The position numbers were made by a program, and so were the translations under genes. Below the pieces are notes generated by a model that had not been told where the DNA came from, did no database searches, and was given only the letters and a program-made list of their open reading frames with translations. This document shows, piece after piece, positions 1 to 14,185 of a DNA stretch of 64,000 nucleotides (positions are counted from its first letter, which is position 1; each line of letters opens with the position of its first letter). The stretch is from Anas platyrhynchos (lineage: Eukaryota; Chordata; Aves; Anseriformes; Anatidae), in assembly GCF_047663525.1 (NCBI RefSeq), contig NC_092589.1:62367501-62431500 (forward strand), given 5' to 3'.

Positions 1-1979
1 CACGATAAATGAGAGCAGCAGCTGGTCCACTGTTAACCCATTCCCCTGCACCAGCTTTGTTTGTATGATTCTTAAGGTATTTCAGGTTTGCATGGAACAA
101 TTATCAACCATTGTCATACTAAGATGTCATTTTTCAGCCCAAGAGCTGAGTTGTTCCCATGTGGCAATTTAATTATCAACCTTAGAAGTGCTTTAAGATT
201 AAAAGACCGAATATAGAAACAATAAACATTAAAACCAAACTCTGGGTGACCTCTCCATGAAAGGTGAGCAAACCCTGCCTATCTCATCCTAGTCACTCCA
301 AGTTCAGCTGCTGAGCTACCCAGCTGCAGTGCCCAAAATGGGATACATTCTTAGAGGCGTAAGTTACACCCAAAGGGTACCCAAAGGTCAGTGTTTAGCC
401 AACATGGGCCACCAGAGCCTATATAGGCCACATGTTTGTTCAGAAGGTGGTATTTCTGCTCCTTCACAGCTAAAATTTTCATAAGGACTTCAGTCTCATA
501 AACCCTACCTTCAACAATATCTAAAAATCTGACTCAGTGAATATGCAAATGCCAAAGCTATATAAGTACTGGCAATTAAAAAGCAGTAATACAAGCTTGC
601 TCCTATGGTGCATTTGAAACAGTCTTGAGCTCCTGAGACTCTGATCTTGAGAAGACTATCCTTAAACATTTTTATTTTTTTTTTAAGTTAAGGGCTAAAA
701 TACATTTTGCTATCAGTGATTCAGAGAGAAATGTGTGGGTGAGTTCTGCTGTCCCGGGACACCTAAATCATTCAGTTTGATTGCATCACTGATATAAGTG
801 TTAAGCTGTTATTTTCTGATTTGCCTTCAGGGTCTCCATAACTACCACTCATGACAGGAGGAACAAGAACAAGAATGATAAGCACCTGTCACTGTCGGAA
901 ACCCCCAGGATCAAATAACAGCCACGCTGGGGTACGTATCAGATCTCACAAGGCACGTACCATTTACCACTGCAAATACAGCCATTACTTGGGGTCTTGC
1001 AGCTTTAGAGAAGTTACCAAAGTACAGGTGGCAGCTAGGAGTAAATTTTGCCTTGTAAATGATGCCTGTTACACATGAAGCTGGATGACATGTACTTTTT
1101 TTTTTTTCCTTGCAAACTAAGCAGAGACTAAATACTCATTTAGCTACTTATTGAAACACTACTAAAAACTTAAATATGAGATTTGATTCAGAGAAATACC
1201 TACTAAATCTTTAAAAAACTAGCTGATACCTGCTTTTTTTGAGATTTAGCAGTACATTCTCAAAGTGTCCACAAAGATTTTACAAAATGCACAACAAGAA
1301 TAAATATTTAGACACATGTATTCAGAATTTGCTGTAGCAATCTAATACTCAACATTAATTTGCATCTACAATTCAACTATAGGTTCAAAAGGCAAATACA
1401 TACTTGGCAAATAAATAGCGCTTCTTCAATATATTTTATTTTTACTGTTATAGAAGATGCCATAAAGCAGTTTGGGTATGTTCACAAAGTTTAACAGAAT
1501 TTAAACTTCTGAAGTATTACTTTCATATCCCACTCACTGAGATGGTGAGATCATTTAAGCAAAGGTATGATGCTATGGACAATGGGAGACACATTTTTCT
1601 GATTTTCCCAGACAACCCTGTCTGTGTAGGAGTAAGCAATTTGTTCCTGAGCCATTAAATGGTGTAGAAGATACTTCCTTTTCTTAGGCTTCTCTGGCAC
1701 TGATGATGCCCAAAACGAAGACTTTTATGTTTTCTGAAGCCTGCTCTAGTGCAAAAAATTTTTGTTGGAATTACTTTAATCAGTTGAGAGAATAAAGTCT
1801 GCACACTGTTGATTGAAAGAGGTTTTGAGGGGAGAGGTATCCCCATCAGTCTTGAGCTTCTTCCCTGGTGGGATTGACACACAGCCTTTTACATATTATG
1901 TCTCTTGTAGGAACAAACAGAGCATTCACATCATCTTAGAGCAAAGAAGTTTAGACACCAGAGTCTTTCTGTGGAAACA
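1..1979. other. Intergenic, nothing coding recognised
   Basis: AT-rich sequence with short T runs near 668 and 1097. The 75-codon frame at 851-1078 and its minus-strand counterparts resemble no family I know. Confidence 0.6.
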
Positions 1980-2510
1980 TTTACACCAGGATAGCCAACA
2001 GTGGAGTCCTGTGCCCAGTTGTGGGCTTCTCAGTGCAAGATCATTGACATACCAGAGTCAGACTGGTGGAGAGCCATCAGGAAAGCCAGGGCTGGAGGAA
2101 ATGAAAAAATTAGAAGAATGAGGCTTGTTCAGCCTGGAGATAGCTTTGGGGGATTTACCTCTGGCATCAGCTACCTAATGGAAGGGTGCTGAGAAGACAG
2201 AGAAGGGCTCATCTCAGAGGTGCACAGCAAAAAGATGGGACAAACAGCACAAATTCTAATATGAAAATTTTCTGATTAGGAAAATATTTTTACCCTGAGG
2301 GTGGTCAAACACTGCTAACAGGGCCCCTGGTCAAACACTGCTAACAGGGCCCCAGAGAGGGTGGGGGATTTCCAATCCTGGAGATATCAAAACTTGACTG
2401 GACAAAGCCCTAAGCAACACAATATAAGTTGGCCATGCCTTGAGCGGGGGGTCTGGACCAGGTGAACTATGAAGGCTCCATCCTACCTAAATTTTTCAGT
2501 GTATAAAATT
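1980..2510 (+). mobile_element. CR1 LINE 3' fragment
   Basis: The plus strand contains degraded but recognisable CR1 landmarks in order: CTGTGCCCAGTTGTGGGCT, AGAGCCATCAGGAAAGCCAGG, GCTTGTTCAGCCTGGAGA, ACCCTGAGGGTGGT, TCCTGGAGATATC, GGTCTGGACCAGGTG. This is the last part of the reverse transcriptase region and the 3'UTR of an avian CR1. The 102-codon frame at 1813-2121 overlaps it and is not a gene. A 26-bp internal duplication at 2302-2353 is noted separately. Confidence 0.8.
2302..2353. repeat. 26-bp perfect tandem duplication inside CR1
   Basis: The unit beginning TGGTCAAACACTG and ending GGGCCCC occurs at 2302-2327 and again at 2328-2353 with no differences, inside an otherwise diverged CR1 copy. 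Confidence 0.95.
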
Positions 2511-5215
2511 TTTTCAGAGTGGGTCTAAGCTATCCCAGCAGAGCTGTGCCTCCTCTATTAATTGTCAGCAATGTTAACTGTTACATGAGAGTTTGGAATT
2601 AACTGGATATATAATAGGCACAGGAAATTAGATTTTCTCCTTTAAATTAAGTTGTCATGGTAGAAAAGAACATAAGTAGGGATTGATAGTGCTGTGCAGT
2701 ATGTTGTATAAAATCAACTGATTTCATTGTTTTTTCATTTCTGGGTAGGACTTTACCTTCCCAAGTAAAAAGAAAAATATTTTAACATAAAACACAGGTA
2801 ATAATTCATTTTTTTTTCTCTTTTTTTTTTTCTTTTTTTTCTATGCCTCATAGTTCTGCCTTCTTCAATACATTATTTTTGTTTGTATGATATGGACCTA
2901 AGAATTATTGTCATTGTTCCATTCCCTAAAGTCACTTTGATCTTCTCTTTGTCTTTTCCTTCACTGCCCTGGTTCCTGGCCCTCCCTTTTCCACTCTTTT
3001 GCAAATGTTATTAGCTGCCTTTGGCTGTACATGATCTACAGATAACAGAAGTGCCAGAGGCTGATCTGACTTCCTTCATGTCCAAGGAATTAAACTCATT
3101 TTCTATATGAGTAGCTGGAAATAATAGCAGTCATTGTTCAAGACAAGATCACCAGGGCCTGTCCTAAACCAAAGCCATGCTGCATGAGAGGGCTGGAATT
3201 CAGACTCAGGTCTGGACTCAGAATCAAATTGTAATTTGGGAATCAGACTATTTTCTTGGCAAACTGATCACTTGAGAGAGGCAGAAAAGCATTTGTCAAA
3301 TGTTAGGGATGCAGGGGAAAGACAGTCTTACAAATCATTTGCAGGAAAACTGTCTGTTGCCATTTGTTTTCCTTATCCTCCTCAAAACAGGGTTTGCATG
3401 TGTTCTTTGTTAATATGCTGAATTGCTGCATCAGTTTCTTCTCATAACAGAAAGAGCTAGACAAGCCCATGGGTGTTAGCTAAAACCCTGTATCAGCATG
3501 GCAACAACACAAGTAACCAACACAGAAAGCATGCTTGACCTCTGAGAGTAACCCCTCCTGCAGCCAAAGATAAAAGTAGTAAAACATCAGTGTTTAATAT
3601 TTAGAAGATATAAATGGGGTAAATCTGAACTTCAGCATGATAAATCTATCCACAGAGTCCTTTCTATACACTTTTAAAGATCATCGCATCTATGGTTCTT
3701 AGACAACAACTATGTAAGCTGTGTGTAAAATTAGAAGTACTTGTGCATACACACAATGGTATAAAAAACTGACAGTTTTTTTTATGGAGCCAGTAAACAT
3801 AGCATCATATCTAGACTCAAAAAGCATTTCAACTTTTTATGGTATAGAAATGATCAAACAATAGAAGTAAGAAATTAAAACTCATCAGTGACAAATGTTT
3901 GGGTTACATCTAATGTCACAATGGATTCACTTATTAATGAACTGAGCTACTGACCTAATCTTAATTGTAACTATGACAAGTGTCATTAATAACATGTTGC
4001 AATCACACAAGGTCATCTATATGTGATTTTGTCTACATTTATAGGCACATACAGAATAAATCTGTGCAGCTCCGTTTTTGAAACTGTGTTCAAGTGAACC
4101 CAAGATAAATACTGCATTTCTTAAGGGACTCAGACATTAAACTTTATCAATGAGCGGATCCAAGATTTATTTATAAAATCTCAGGGCATTAAATAATACT
4201 TACTAAGGAGAAGATACTGAGCATTAGGAGGATACTTTTTATGTACAAAGTGTTTGGACAACAAAAAATCAAATCATCTTTCCTTGTGGAAGGCCTGTAT
4301 AATCTGAGCAGGAAATAATTCTAGAAGTTGGTCTCTATTACTATTAAATTAGAATAATGAAATAACCTCTGTTTTGTTTTGGTTTTGAGTATTGATGAAG
4401 TGAAGAACAAACTCAATGCTGCAAAATGTGAATTCCTTAACATGGAGCTGTTGGCAATGAAAGGCCATTCTCATGTAGCATATTCAATTTATATAGTGAG
4501 CGTTATAATGGTGATATTAACCTGCAAAATTCAAGACACCAATGAAGTTTTTCAGGAAGCCCCAGTACTTGGATGGCATTTCCAACTTAGTTTTGTGTTC
4601 CAAGCAGATAACAGAGGTTGGTGAAGAGGCTGTGGTGTACATGGCACAAGCTTATTGACACAACACCACAAAAGTCCTGCTCTGAGACCAGTGGGACAGA
4701 GAACAAGAGTCTCCAACAAATCCAGGTGCTGGTTGAACAGGTTCTTAGCAGGTAAGAGCAAAAGTTTATCCAGACCCAATACCATACTGCAATGTGTCCC
4801 CAACATCTAGCATTATCATCGATACTAACTCCAGGGGTGGCAAAGGAGGACAGTGTTGCCACTGCTTCTTTGACTTATATGGCGTATTCTCTCCAGCCTG
4901 TGGTTCAGGTACTTTTCCTGTAAACACCATATGCAAAGAAAAAAGGACATGAAAATTCTTTTACATTTCCAGCAGATCCTTAGAAGAAACTTTTCTATTG
5001 GCTTTGCACATGGGTATGTTTGGCCATTTTGCTACTAATTCTCCTCCTAAGAATTCAACAACAGATTATTTCTGGGTTACAGTGGTGATATAGGTGCACT
5101 TTAAAAAGGCAATTTTCATTTGGTGGTATGTGTAGGAACAAGACCTTTTTTAAAGTGGAATTTCTATCATTTCCTACTAGAAAAACTTGGGTTAGCAGGA
5201 AATGGAGAAAAAAAA

Positions 5216-5241
5216 TATAAATAATAATAATAATAATAATA
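5216..5241. repeat. (AAT)n trinucleotide array
   Basis: Eight AAT/TAA units following an A-rich run. Confidence 0.9.
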
Positions 5242-6639
5242 AAGTCATCTTTGGCTATTGCAAAGCATTGGGGTTACTACATGATATGAAGCTATGAGGT
5301 CATACAAGATGCTACATTTAACATTTGCACTCCCAAAGACATTGGGGACTGCATTAGCTGGGTAGGCTAATGCACAGCCAACTCTTGGACTTGCAGGGAG
5401 CACAGTCCTAGGAACCCCAGCACCTCAGCTGGACATGGGACCTTCCTAAAATGCACAGTGATGTGGAGTTGAATGAGTAGGGCATAAAGTTGGAAAGCTT
5501 TCCAAGAAAACTCTGGGTGACAAATAAGTCTAGAGTAAAACTTAATTTCCAGTATAGAAAATTCATCTCAAGTAAGTTCAGTAAGCAGGGTCTTAAAAAG
5601 ATCTCTTCTTTTACAAAACTCAGTCTGTGTTCCTATGTGTATGCATGTGTGCGTGTGTGTGGTTCCTGTGGTTACTATATAGCAGGCCATTGAATTATCA
5701 AACCAGTAATTTTGCCATTAGGTTTTCAGTTTGCTTCTTGCATGCATATTCTGTGGTCAAATCCATTAGTAAGTTACAGTGATAAACACCTGGAGTCTAT
5801 CAAAAACAAAGAGAGTCTTATTCTGTAGGTACAACCAGCCTGGTGAACATACCAAGCAGAGACTAACTGCATAATATAGAACTCAAACAGGAATATGTTT
5901 TTTATGATGTGCCAGCATAAGGGAGATCAAAGACTAAAGCCAAATAAATAGCAACTGGGTACCAGCAAAGGAAACATATTTAGACCTTAAAGTAATCAGA
6001 AACAAACCCAGTGTATGCCAACACCCTCTGAACTCAAAAACTAACATTTTCCTCCTTTTCATAAAAGGTTCAAGAGCTGGCAGATTTTGTTTTGTTTTTA
6101 AATCTATGGGTTTTATGACTGGAAGAGAATTTTCATTTCTCACAGACAATGGATCATCAAGGGCAGGCATCATCCCCCCCATCCCATTGACCCCTTCTTT
6201 CTCACAGATTTAGGGAGTTACACCCCCTACTGCCCTATGACTGAATTTTCTTTGGCTGCATTATGGAATTTGCCAGCTTACATTAACCATTTATTGAGCC
6301 TGACTCCTTATCTGGAACATCGCCTGGCAAACTGAAACACACCCGCAGACTGGCAGAGCAAATTTTTCCAGGTGTTGCAAACAGACGCCCAGGATTACAT
6401 GCCAACACTATTTTGTGAGGCAGTTTGATCAGAAGGAAAAAGCCCAAATGACTAATGTTCAGTGTCATGTTTAGTACCTGCAATGTATCTACATAAACAG
6501 TTTTAAATGACTACTAGTACTAAAAAATACTTGCAAGGGGAGAGGCAGAGAGCAAGGAGAAGATACAAGGAAGGCAGTGAATTGACAGGCTGAGCCTGAG
6601 GGCAAAGACTTACATCTGTACTTGATTTGTCAGGGATTT

Positions 6640-7640
6640 ACATTAGTGAAACTTTAACTCTGCAGATGATAAGTAAGATTACACTTACAGAACAAGTTTA
6701 TGCAAATAAAGCTTAGTCTACAGTGCATGTGGGTCCAGACACAGTGGACTTGGCAGGTTTCACTGAAAGAGAGTGCCTGGGTTTAATAAATTCATTTACA
6801 TAAAGGATTAGGACATCTGGAAAAGTAGCATGGCAGTTTACTGAGATATAAATAATGTTAATTGAAAGGTCACAGGTATGCAAAACACTCTACACATGCA
6901 GAAGGAAATCATGAAAAACGAAGGGGCAAAGACTTGCATCTTTCCCTCGGTTATATCAAGTTAAACTGTAGATACCAGCTAAACCATGCCTTTCTAAATA
7001 CCACTCTTGATTTTAGTTCCCATTAGCGATCCCTGCTTCATGACAGGTATGCATGTAAACAGTCAGTTTACTTAAAACAAAACAAAACACAGTGGGTCAT
7101 ATCACTCAGCATCAGGAAACATCCAGAACACAAATTGACTCTAGGAACCAACTCACAATCTCTGATTTAAACGAGCAGTGGGGTAGATAATTCAGTTTTA
7201 CCCAAAAGCCTGATACCCTGCTTCCATGGCAACAACATCGCTTTTCAGCAACATCAGTAACACTGAAAAGTATGTTTACACCTAATTCCAACTTGTTTTA
7301 CAAATTACGTGGTAAGTGCTTACTAGAGTTCTAGATTTACAAAATAACATTCTGGTGAGCTGCTAATTAAGCGATACTAACAAGATGTAGATGATCAAGC
7401 AGTTTGCAAGAAGCATGCCATTCCCCAAGATTAATTTATAGTAAGTAATTCGTAAGCAATTCTAATTCCTTTCCATTATTTTAAGAGTATAAAATAACGG
7501 TTTCTCAGCATAAACCTACAATTCAGCAGAGCACGGGCAAACCTTTTTCAAAGGTTTATAATGTCCATATGTTTATACTTCAAGCAGATTCCAATAAAGA
7601 TTATCTCAAGACAATTGACATGTTTCTTGTACAGAGCTAA
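6640..7640. other. Possible conserved noncoding block
   Basis: The sequence is AT-rich without simple repeats and dense in factor-like motifs: TTTACATAAAGG, TGCTAATTAAGCG, CCATGGCAAC, ATTAATTTATAG. No open frame or repeat is present. It has the look of developmental enhancer DNA, but conservation cannot be seen from one sequence. Confidence 0.3.
7220..7233. promoter_or_regulatory. RFX X-box-like site
   Basis: GCTTCCATGGCAAC matches the second half-site of the RFX X-box (GTTNCCATGGNAAC) with a weaker first half. It lies in a block that looks conserved. Confidence 0.35.
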
Positions 7641-7662
7641 AAATAGCTTATTTGGAGGTTGC

Positions 7663-7693
7663 TTTTTTTTTTTTTTTCCTTTTTTTTTTTTTT
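7663..7693. repeat. Interrupted poly(T)
   Basis: Two runs of 15-16 T separated by CC. Confidence 0.9.
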
Positions 7694-10600
7694 AAAAATA
7701 AGCTTTGCTTAGTTCTGTCCCTACTCTGAGATTTTAAGTGCATGCATACAAAAGACTTGTCCACATGGATACTTATTTAGACATAGCACTCTACACAGGC
7801 CACACACTAGGATGTACAGGTGAACAACAGCGGTAGACTCATGTAAAGCAATGTACTGTTGTCTGACCTAGTGCTGCAAAAGCCCTGGGTTAAGCAACTT
7901 GGCTTTAATTCTTACCTAAAACAGAGCAATGTGTTAGAATGTCTGTAAAATACACTGAAGAAATAAATATGCACAAAGCAAAATATTTCTACCACCTGGC
8001 CTTAAAACAGTCAGCTTTGCTCTTGTGCAATCCAATTATATCATTGCTATATTCAGACAGAGGTGGGAATCTGATGGAAATATGGGGCAGGAGCAGCTGG
8101 ACTTGTGTAGTCAGTGGGAATTTTGTTGCTGTACATATTGACCTTCTCCAAGCAATTCAATACATAAAACTAAAAGCCAAGACATATAAGCATGAGGTAT
8201 GAACATATCAGCAGCCATGTTCAAAAGGGATTAACTTTTGGAAGAGCCAGTTCAGCTGTGTGCTGCTGCTGGCATCTGTTAAGAGCAAGGGAAAACACTC
8301 TTCATGTCTTGGTCCACGAGCCAGATATATCACTTCATTCATCCTTGCAGTGGGATGTTGATAACATCTGAAAGCAAACAAAGGTGATGATTTGGAGTGG
8401 CTGCTAGTAGGCACTTGCAGTTCTCTTTCCAGTTATCGTGCTCTGCTTTGGTTGGATCATTTTCCCAACAGACAAGATTAAAACTTGCCTTAGAAAAGTG
8501 CCGTCCACTAATAAATAAAAATTGTGATCACAGTCCCAATGCAGATGAGGCTAGAGAATCCCAAGAAATACATGCCATATAAATTAATGGGAGTTGTACA
8601 AACTTGATTCTGTTTGTGAACTTTCCACCTAAGGAAATAGATGCCTATGTAATTTCATTTCCATCCATGTTTATGGTAGATAAATGCAAGCAGCCTTCAG
8701 CTATTCATTTCTTTCTGTGGCCAGACTAGTTAGTTCCAGCCCATCACTGGCACAGGCTGCAGGGAGAGAGCTTCTAGCTTTTGCTGTTCTTTCTTTGGCA
8801 TTCAAGCCATTACCCAACTCCTGAGTCAGCTGGCTTCGTAAAGTCAGAGTTCAATTTCATGCCCTTTGAGAAACACTACTAAAAGTTATCTTCAATTTAC
8901 TGTAGTCCTCTGCATCAAATTCCAGCTATTGTCAAGCTATTGCATCTATTTTTTACTCCTTACTGTACAATGTTCGTGTCTGAAACAATTATTGAAATAA
9001 ACTGCCTTTTAACTACCTATCTGACAGGTACAATTTCCCAGGAACAGCCCCGGGTCTGAGATAGAGAGGTGCTGTTGCAAAGCACAGAATCTCTCACACG
9101 ACTGTGAGTGATTCTAGTTAGCACTGCCCACTACACAAACTTTCTCCTTTCCACATCTCCTGCAGTTTGTTCCTAAGAGCACGAGGCAAAAACAGACTTA
9201 TTTCCCTTGAGGTGAAGATGCAACATTTGCCTAATGCTGTATAAAGTGTATGCAAAAGCAGCTTATTCTTCCTTGTCTCTGACCAAGTTAATTGGATATT
9301 AGAATTAGTCATGTTAAGTAATCTCTGTCAGATCCTATTAACTCCCTTGCTCTCTCCCAGAGTATCTGATGAATGATACAAAGCTTGTGGAAGAGTTAAT
9401 CACTATATACCTCATAAGAGCAGCTGAAGTGTTTTGTTCATGAAGGTAAGAGAGACTCTCAGGCTTTCCATCATCCACACCACGGAGAGATCTCACCGTT
9501 CTCCCATGTCACCCTCTGCAGTAACCAAGAACAGCAAACTGGAGATACTAAACTCTGCTGCAATCATAATTTTCACAGTTGTTCATGACCTGGGTTGAGA
9601 ATTTAAATGCAAAAATATACTGAAATCCAAAGCTATAGTTCCCACAGCAGCTATAACTCAGTCACTGGTATTTGGACATACATTGCAGAGTATAGACACA
9701 GTAATGCAAAACACTAAAGCTGCCCCTGGTTATGGTTGGCTGGGGGAACCATAACTCTGAGTTTCCTGACTTTTGTGTTAAGATCTCAACCATAAATATT
9801 GCTTTAATGTAGCTTTGTGCAGTGGGTTTACATTGGCATTGGGAGGTGCTCGTACGGAAACAGTAGAGAATTAGTGTGGTATGCTTATTAAATGAGTAAT
9901 GCTTTTAGAATAATTCCTGGGGTGAAATCATGGCCCCAGTGAAGTCAACAGAGCCAGGGTTTCAACTGAGAAACATCTTATTTATTCAGAGAAGAAAGCA
10001 GCAAAAGTCCCAGTAGTTTTGATCTTTATTATAAAGGAAAGAATTTCAGATCAGCTCCATCCCTCCAAATCAGGGCTCTAAAGGAGTAATCAATTTAGTG
10101 GAAATAACCAGGAAATAGCTGAGATTTTTTTAACCTCTATAGAAAAGTTTAGATGTTGGATTTGTTTTGTTTGTTTTGTTGATTTTCACATTGAATACCC
10201 CAAAGTGTCTTTTTTTTTTTTTACAGAAAGTTATTTGCCAGCTACAAAACTACAAAAAATTACTTATTCTAACTTTTCCTGTTTATCCATAGATGACAAT
10301 AGAGTTTATGATCCTGTAGAGTGTCAAGCAACTGAAGGAGGGTCCTCACTGAAAAAGTTTCAATAGAAAATGTTAAGCCAATCTTGGTATTAATTTCAGT
10401 TGTTAATTTCTGCCTGTTTATTTTTAAGGTAGAAGTGACAAACCACCAGTTTGCCTGGCAGGATGATAGAAAACATTTATCCTATGGGATTTTTTTTTAA
10501 CCTATCATGAGTTAGCTTACACAAAACACCCTATTTCACTATGGAAATTTAAAAATAAATAAATAAATCAGAGATGGGCTGGCCACAGGAGGAAGAAAAT

Positions 10601-11381
10601 TTTGTATCTTGCAGTCTGTGACCAGCCAGAGGAATGCTCCGTTTGTGCCAGTTTGCCTTGTGTTTTCAGCTGGGAAAGACACTGTGCAAACTGATAGCAG
10701 ATGGTAGAGCTGAAAATAGGTGCTTTACATGTTTGATTGAGAGCCAGCATTTTGTCATTTAGTTGTCTCACGTCATTGCACCGCGTTATGTTGTGCAATC
10801 GTGTGTGACATGCTGAAGCCAGCTTCACCAACACAGTATTTTCTGAAACAGGATTCTGCATCGCTCTGACAGTGGGCGAGAACTTGGTATGTTTACTGTT
10901 TACTGTTCTTGGAAAGGCTTCCTTCTGTGGAAGCAACCCTCTGAGGAAAACTTCTGCTGGCTTGTCTTGATGGAAAGGGATGGCGGTGGCACTTGGTGGA
11001 AGCTCTGTTCAAAGACTCTCAGGGCAAACAAAAACCAGAGTCCTCAGTGAAGGCTGGCATGGGAACTGGGGCTGTTGGAGCGGGTGGTCCCTGAGGAGAG
11101 GTTGTGAGCCACGCAAATCCAAATTGGTTTGCTTTGCAGTGTGAAAATGTTCCAGCTCCCTGCCAAAAAGTGTCATGTGGCAACAAACTGACATCCCCCT
11201 ATTTTTAGCTGCAAAGGCCACTATGAGTTGACTTCTTTCTTAGCTGGAGCAGCGTCCTTAGACTTTTCTGCTATGAACTTAGAATGGTGCATGGTGGTGA
11301 AGACTGTTGTCAGATTATTCAGGTCTAACTCAGCCCAAGTGCACAGTAACCCTACTTTAAGCTGTTTTTTGTTTATTTTAT

Positions 11382-11382
<1 letters not shown>

Positions 11383-11411
<29 letters not shown>
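11383..11411. repeat. (TTTTG)n short array
   Basis: Five TTTTG units in a T-rich context. Confidence 0.9.
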
Positions 11412-11412
<1 letters not shown>

Positions 11413-14185
11413 GAATCACAGATCTACCCATTTCAGTGCTGGCTAGGCAATCTCTCCTCTTCTCCATTACATTTCTTCATCTGAGGAAGAAAAAGAAGGA
11501 AAGGATAGAAGACAAGGATCACTGCAAATGATAACATAGAACAATTTTCTTCCATAAGACTGTTTCCATCGTGGTGTCTTTGCCTGTTTCTAGACCTTAG
11601 AATGCTCTTTGTATGGCAAATAAATAAATAAAACTTACAACAGGAAAACTGGCCTCCAAAATTTCCAGTTAGAAGCTAATGAATGCATCTTATTAGCTTC
11701 ATGATGCTTTCCAGTTTAGGCTTGTGGAGCTTGTCTTGCCCAGGAGTCTCTTCCCTTGATGATGCTTTACAGAGGTGTGATCTCTAATTCTGCTTTTCAA
11801 ACTTCTTACGCTAAGTGGATACCATTCCCATAACGTCCACATTTACTGGCATTCCCAAACCACGTTAGGTGTTCCCTCCCTTTTATTATTGAAAGCTGCA
11901 TTAGAAATCAAACAGTATGAAGTTCAGACTATAACACAAATCGGGATAAAAAGCCTGATCACATTGCTTCAAAAGTTTTCCTTGAGCTTCTCTTGTCAGT
12001 AGATTTGTTTCCTCTAAGGTAAAACCCAGTAGAAAAATATCCATCAACTCCAATCATGTCAGATGTTCGGACAGCACAACTTAAAAATGTAAAGAAATTC
12101 TTGCAGTCTTGTAATCATTGCCACTGCTAGCTCAGTCCTCATACAACTCCTGTTCTCTTCCTCCTATATGCTTAATATATCTGAAACTGGTTAGAGGAGG
12201 AGCAGACAGGTAAGCTGGCTGGCATTTCTCTTTTTCTGTCACCTCTACAGAAATAAATGTAAATATTTTATTTTGATTAAGCATTTTCAATTAAGCTGTC
12301 TAATTTCTTTTAACAAAATTATAATTCAATGCAGCTGAGGATATTCTTCTCAAAATGTCCAGTAGGCCACGTGCACAGGGCACACATGTTTGAGAGGATA
12401 AAGTAAACATATTTGGTGGGGCTTTGCTTTGCAGAACAAATATATTCATGGCCATTTCAATCCTCAAATGAGAGGGGCTATGCTTGCTGCACTGGGACTG
12501 GAATATAATATTCTCTAGAAACAAAGACTTGCTATGTTTTTTTAACTGCATATTAAAATAATAAAAACTGTAAGCAGCAAGATACGGTGATTTAGTTTTC
12601 CTGATTGAAAGTTGCTGCATGCATATCTTTGTTTGGAAGATGTTTTGGCTAATTAAAGAAATAGAATTAAATGAACCTTAACATAAACCCCTAGAGAATA
12701 TTACCATAGCAAAAATTTTCAGGAAAAGACCCTTGTTTAAAACACTATAGTTTTCTGTGACATAGGCATTTTGGGAAGGATTTTTACTTTGCATTGGATA
12801 TGATTTAATGGTTACAATTTGTTATGCAGTTTTAATTCTGTTTTTAATAGTATTTAAGGTATGAATATTATTTAGTTTACTTTTTTAAACTACATTGTAT
12901 ATTGATTTCTGATAGAACTTGGAAACAAAAAAAAAAAAAAAGGACTTTACAAGACTTTTTAAAATTGCTTGTTAGATTTTTAGGTTGGAGAATTAAGAAC
13001 ACATGGCACAAATGTTAAAGATAAAACATAAATTACCTATGGCATAGAAACATAAATCTTTCTGTATATTTCCAGATAGGTTTATTTTTTTTTCCAACTG
13101 GATTTTCCTTGAGATTTGCATCCAAGGAGTCCAAAAGCTTCACTGGGAGTTTGGAGTGGTACCTTGTAGCACAGTCACTCTTCGCTAGCAATTCCTGCAG
13201 GGTGCAATGCTAACTCAGTGGGGTAGTTTTGCTGGGAACATTTGGTCCCATTCTGAGCTGAGGATTCTGTCCCTGCCAAGTCCCCTTCCCAGTCAGCGTG
13301 CCATGGGATAAGAGTTGTGGCTGGGAGGCTGCAGATTTTTCCAGGGTGGCAAAGAGGAGATTTGGGGAGGCCCAACGGATACACATCCCCAGAGGCCAGC
13401 TTAGAATCTAGCCTAGATGTGGTGCTGCTCATCTCTTTAATGACACTACTGCCTGCTGGAAACCATACTGGCTCCTTGTCTCTGCTACTCTCTAGCAATA
13501 GCAAAGACAGGCACAGGCACAGGCTGGAAGGTGCCCTCATCAGAGGAGCACAGCCATCTCTGTCCCCTGGGGTCTGAGCTCCTGTGCAGCTCACCCTCCT
13601 CGTGTGGCAGAGAGCTCAGAGTCCCAGCAGGAGATGGGGTCTTCTGACACACTTCTTTTAAAATATTTTCGGGCATAGTCAGTTGAGGTCTGAAGATCCT
13701 AAAACCAAGATCCAAGAAATGAAAAACTATGTAATAGTTAAAAGCTAGGCCTTTGATAGAGACACTCACGCAGACCTTCCTCATAGCATAAATTTTCTTG
13801 CAGTCACCAGTTGCACTTCAGTGGGAACACATTTAAGCATTTGCTTTTTATTCATTTTCTAAATTTGTGCTTTGACGTGTACCAATAACTTGTCCAATAT
13901 CCATAACTCCCATGGGACAAAGAACTGGTACAGGTCTGTGGAAAATACTGAAATCAATAGAGCTATTTCAGACATGGACAGGTTTATATGGAAAAGAAAT
14001 CTTGCCCATACTTCATACAAGGGATCTTTGTTGCTGAAATCTGTGCCATAATTGTGGGTTTGTTTGGTTTTTTTCAGCTTACTTACTGGCAAGTACACCA
14101 TCCTGACCTCACTCTTTCTTTCTTTTGGAGGCTTTTGCATAATAAAGAGGTATTTGGATGAGAGGTCTGCTTTTCCTCTTCTTTT

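Larger units (their letters stand above)
2511..14185. other. Intergenic, apart from the sites listed
   Basis: No exon, tRNA or recognisable transposon was found. A pyrimidine-rich T run lies at 2809-2840, and AAAT runs at 10549-10567. The 122-codon minus-strand frame at 10568-10936 has no recognisable domain. A mildly GC-richer patch at 13170-13640 gives overlapping frames on both strands (139 codons minus, 86 plus), which argues for chance. Confidence 0.55.
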
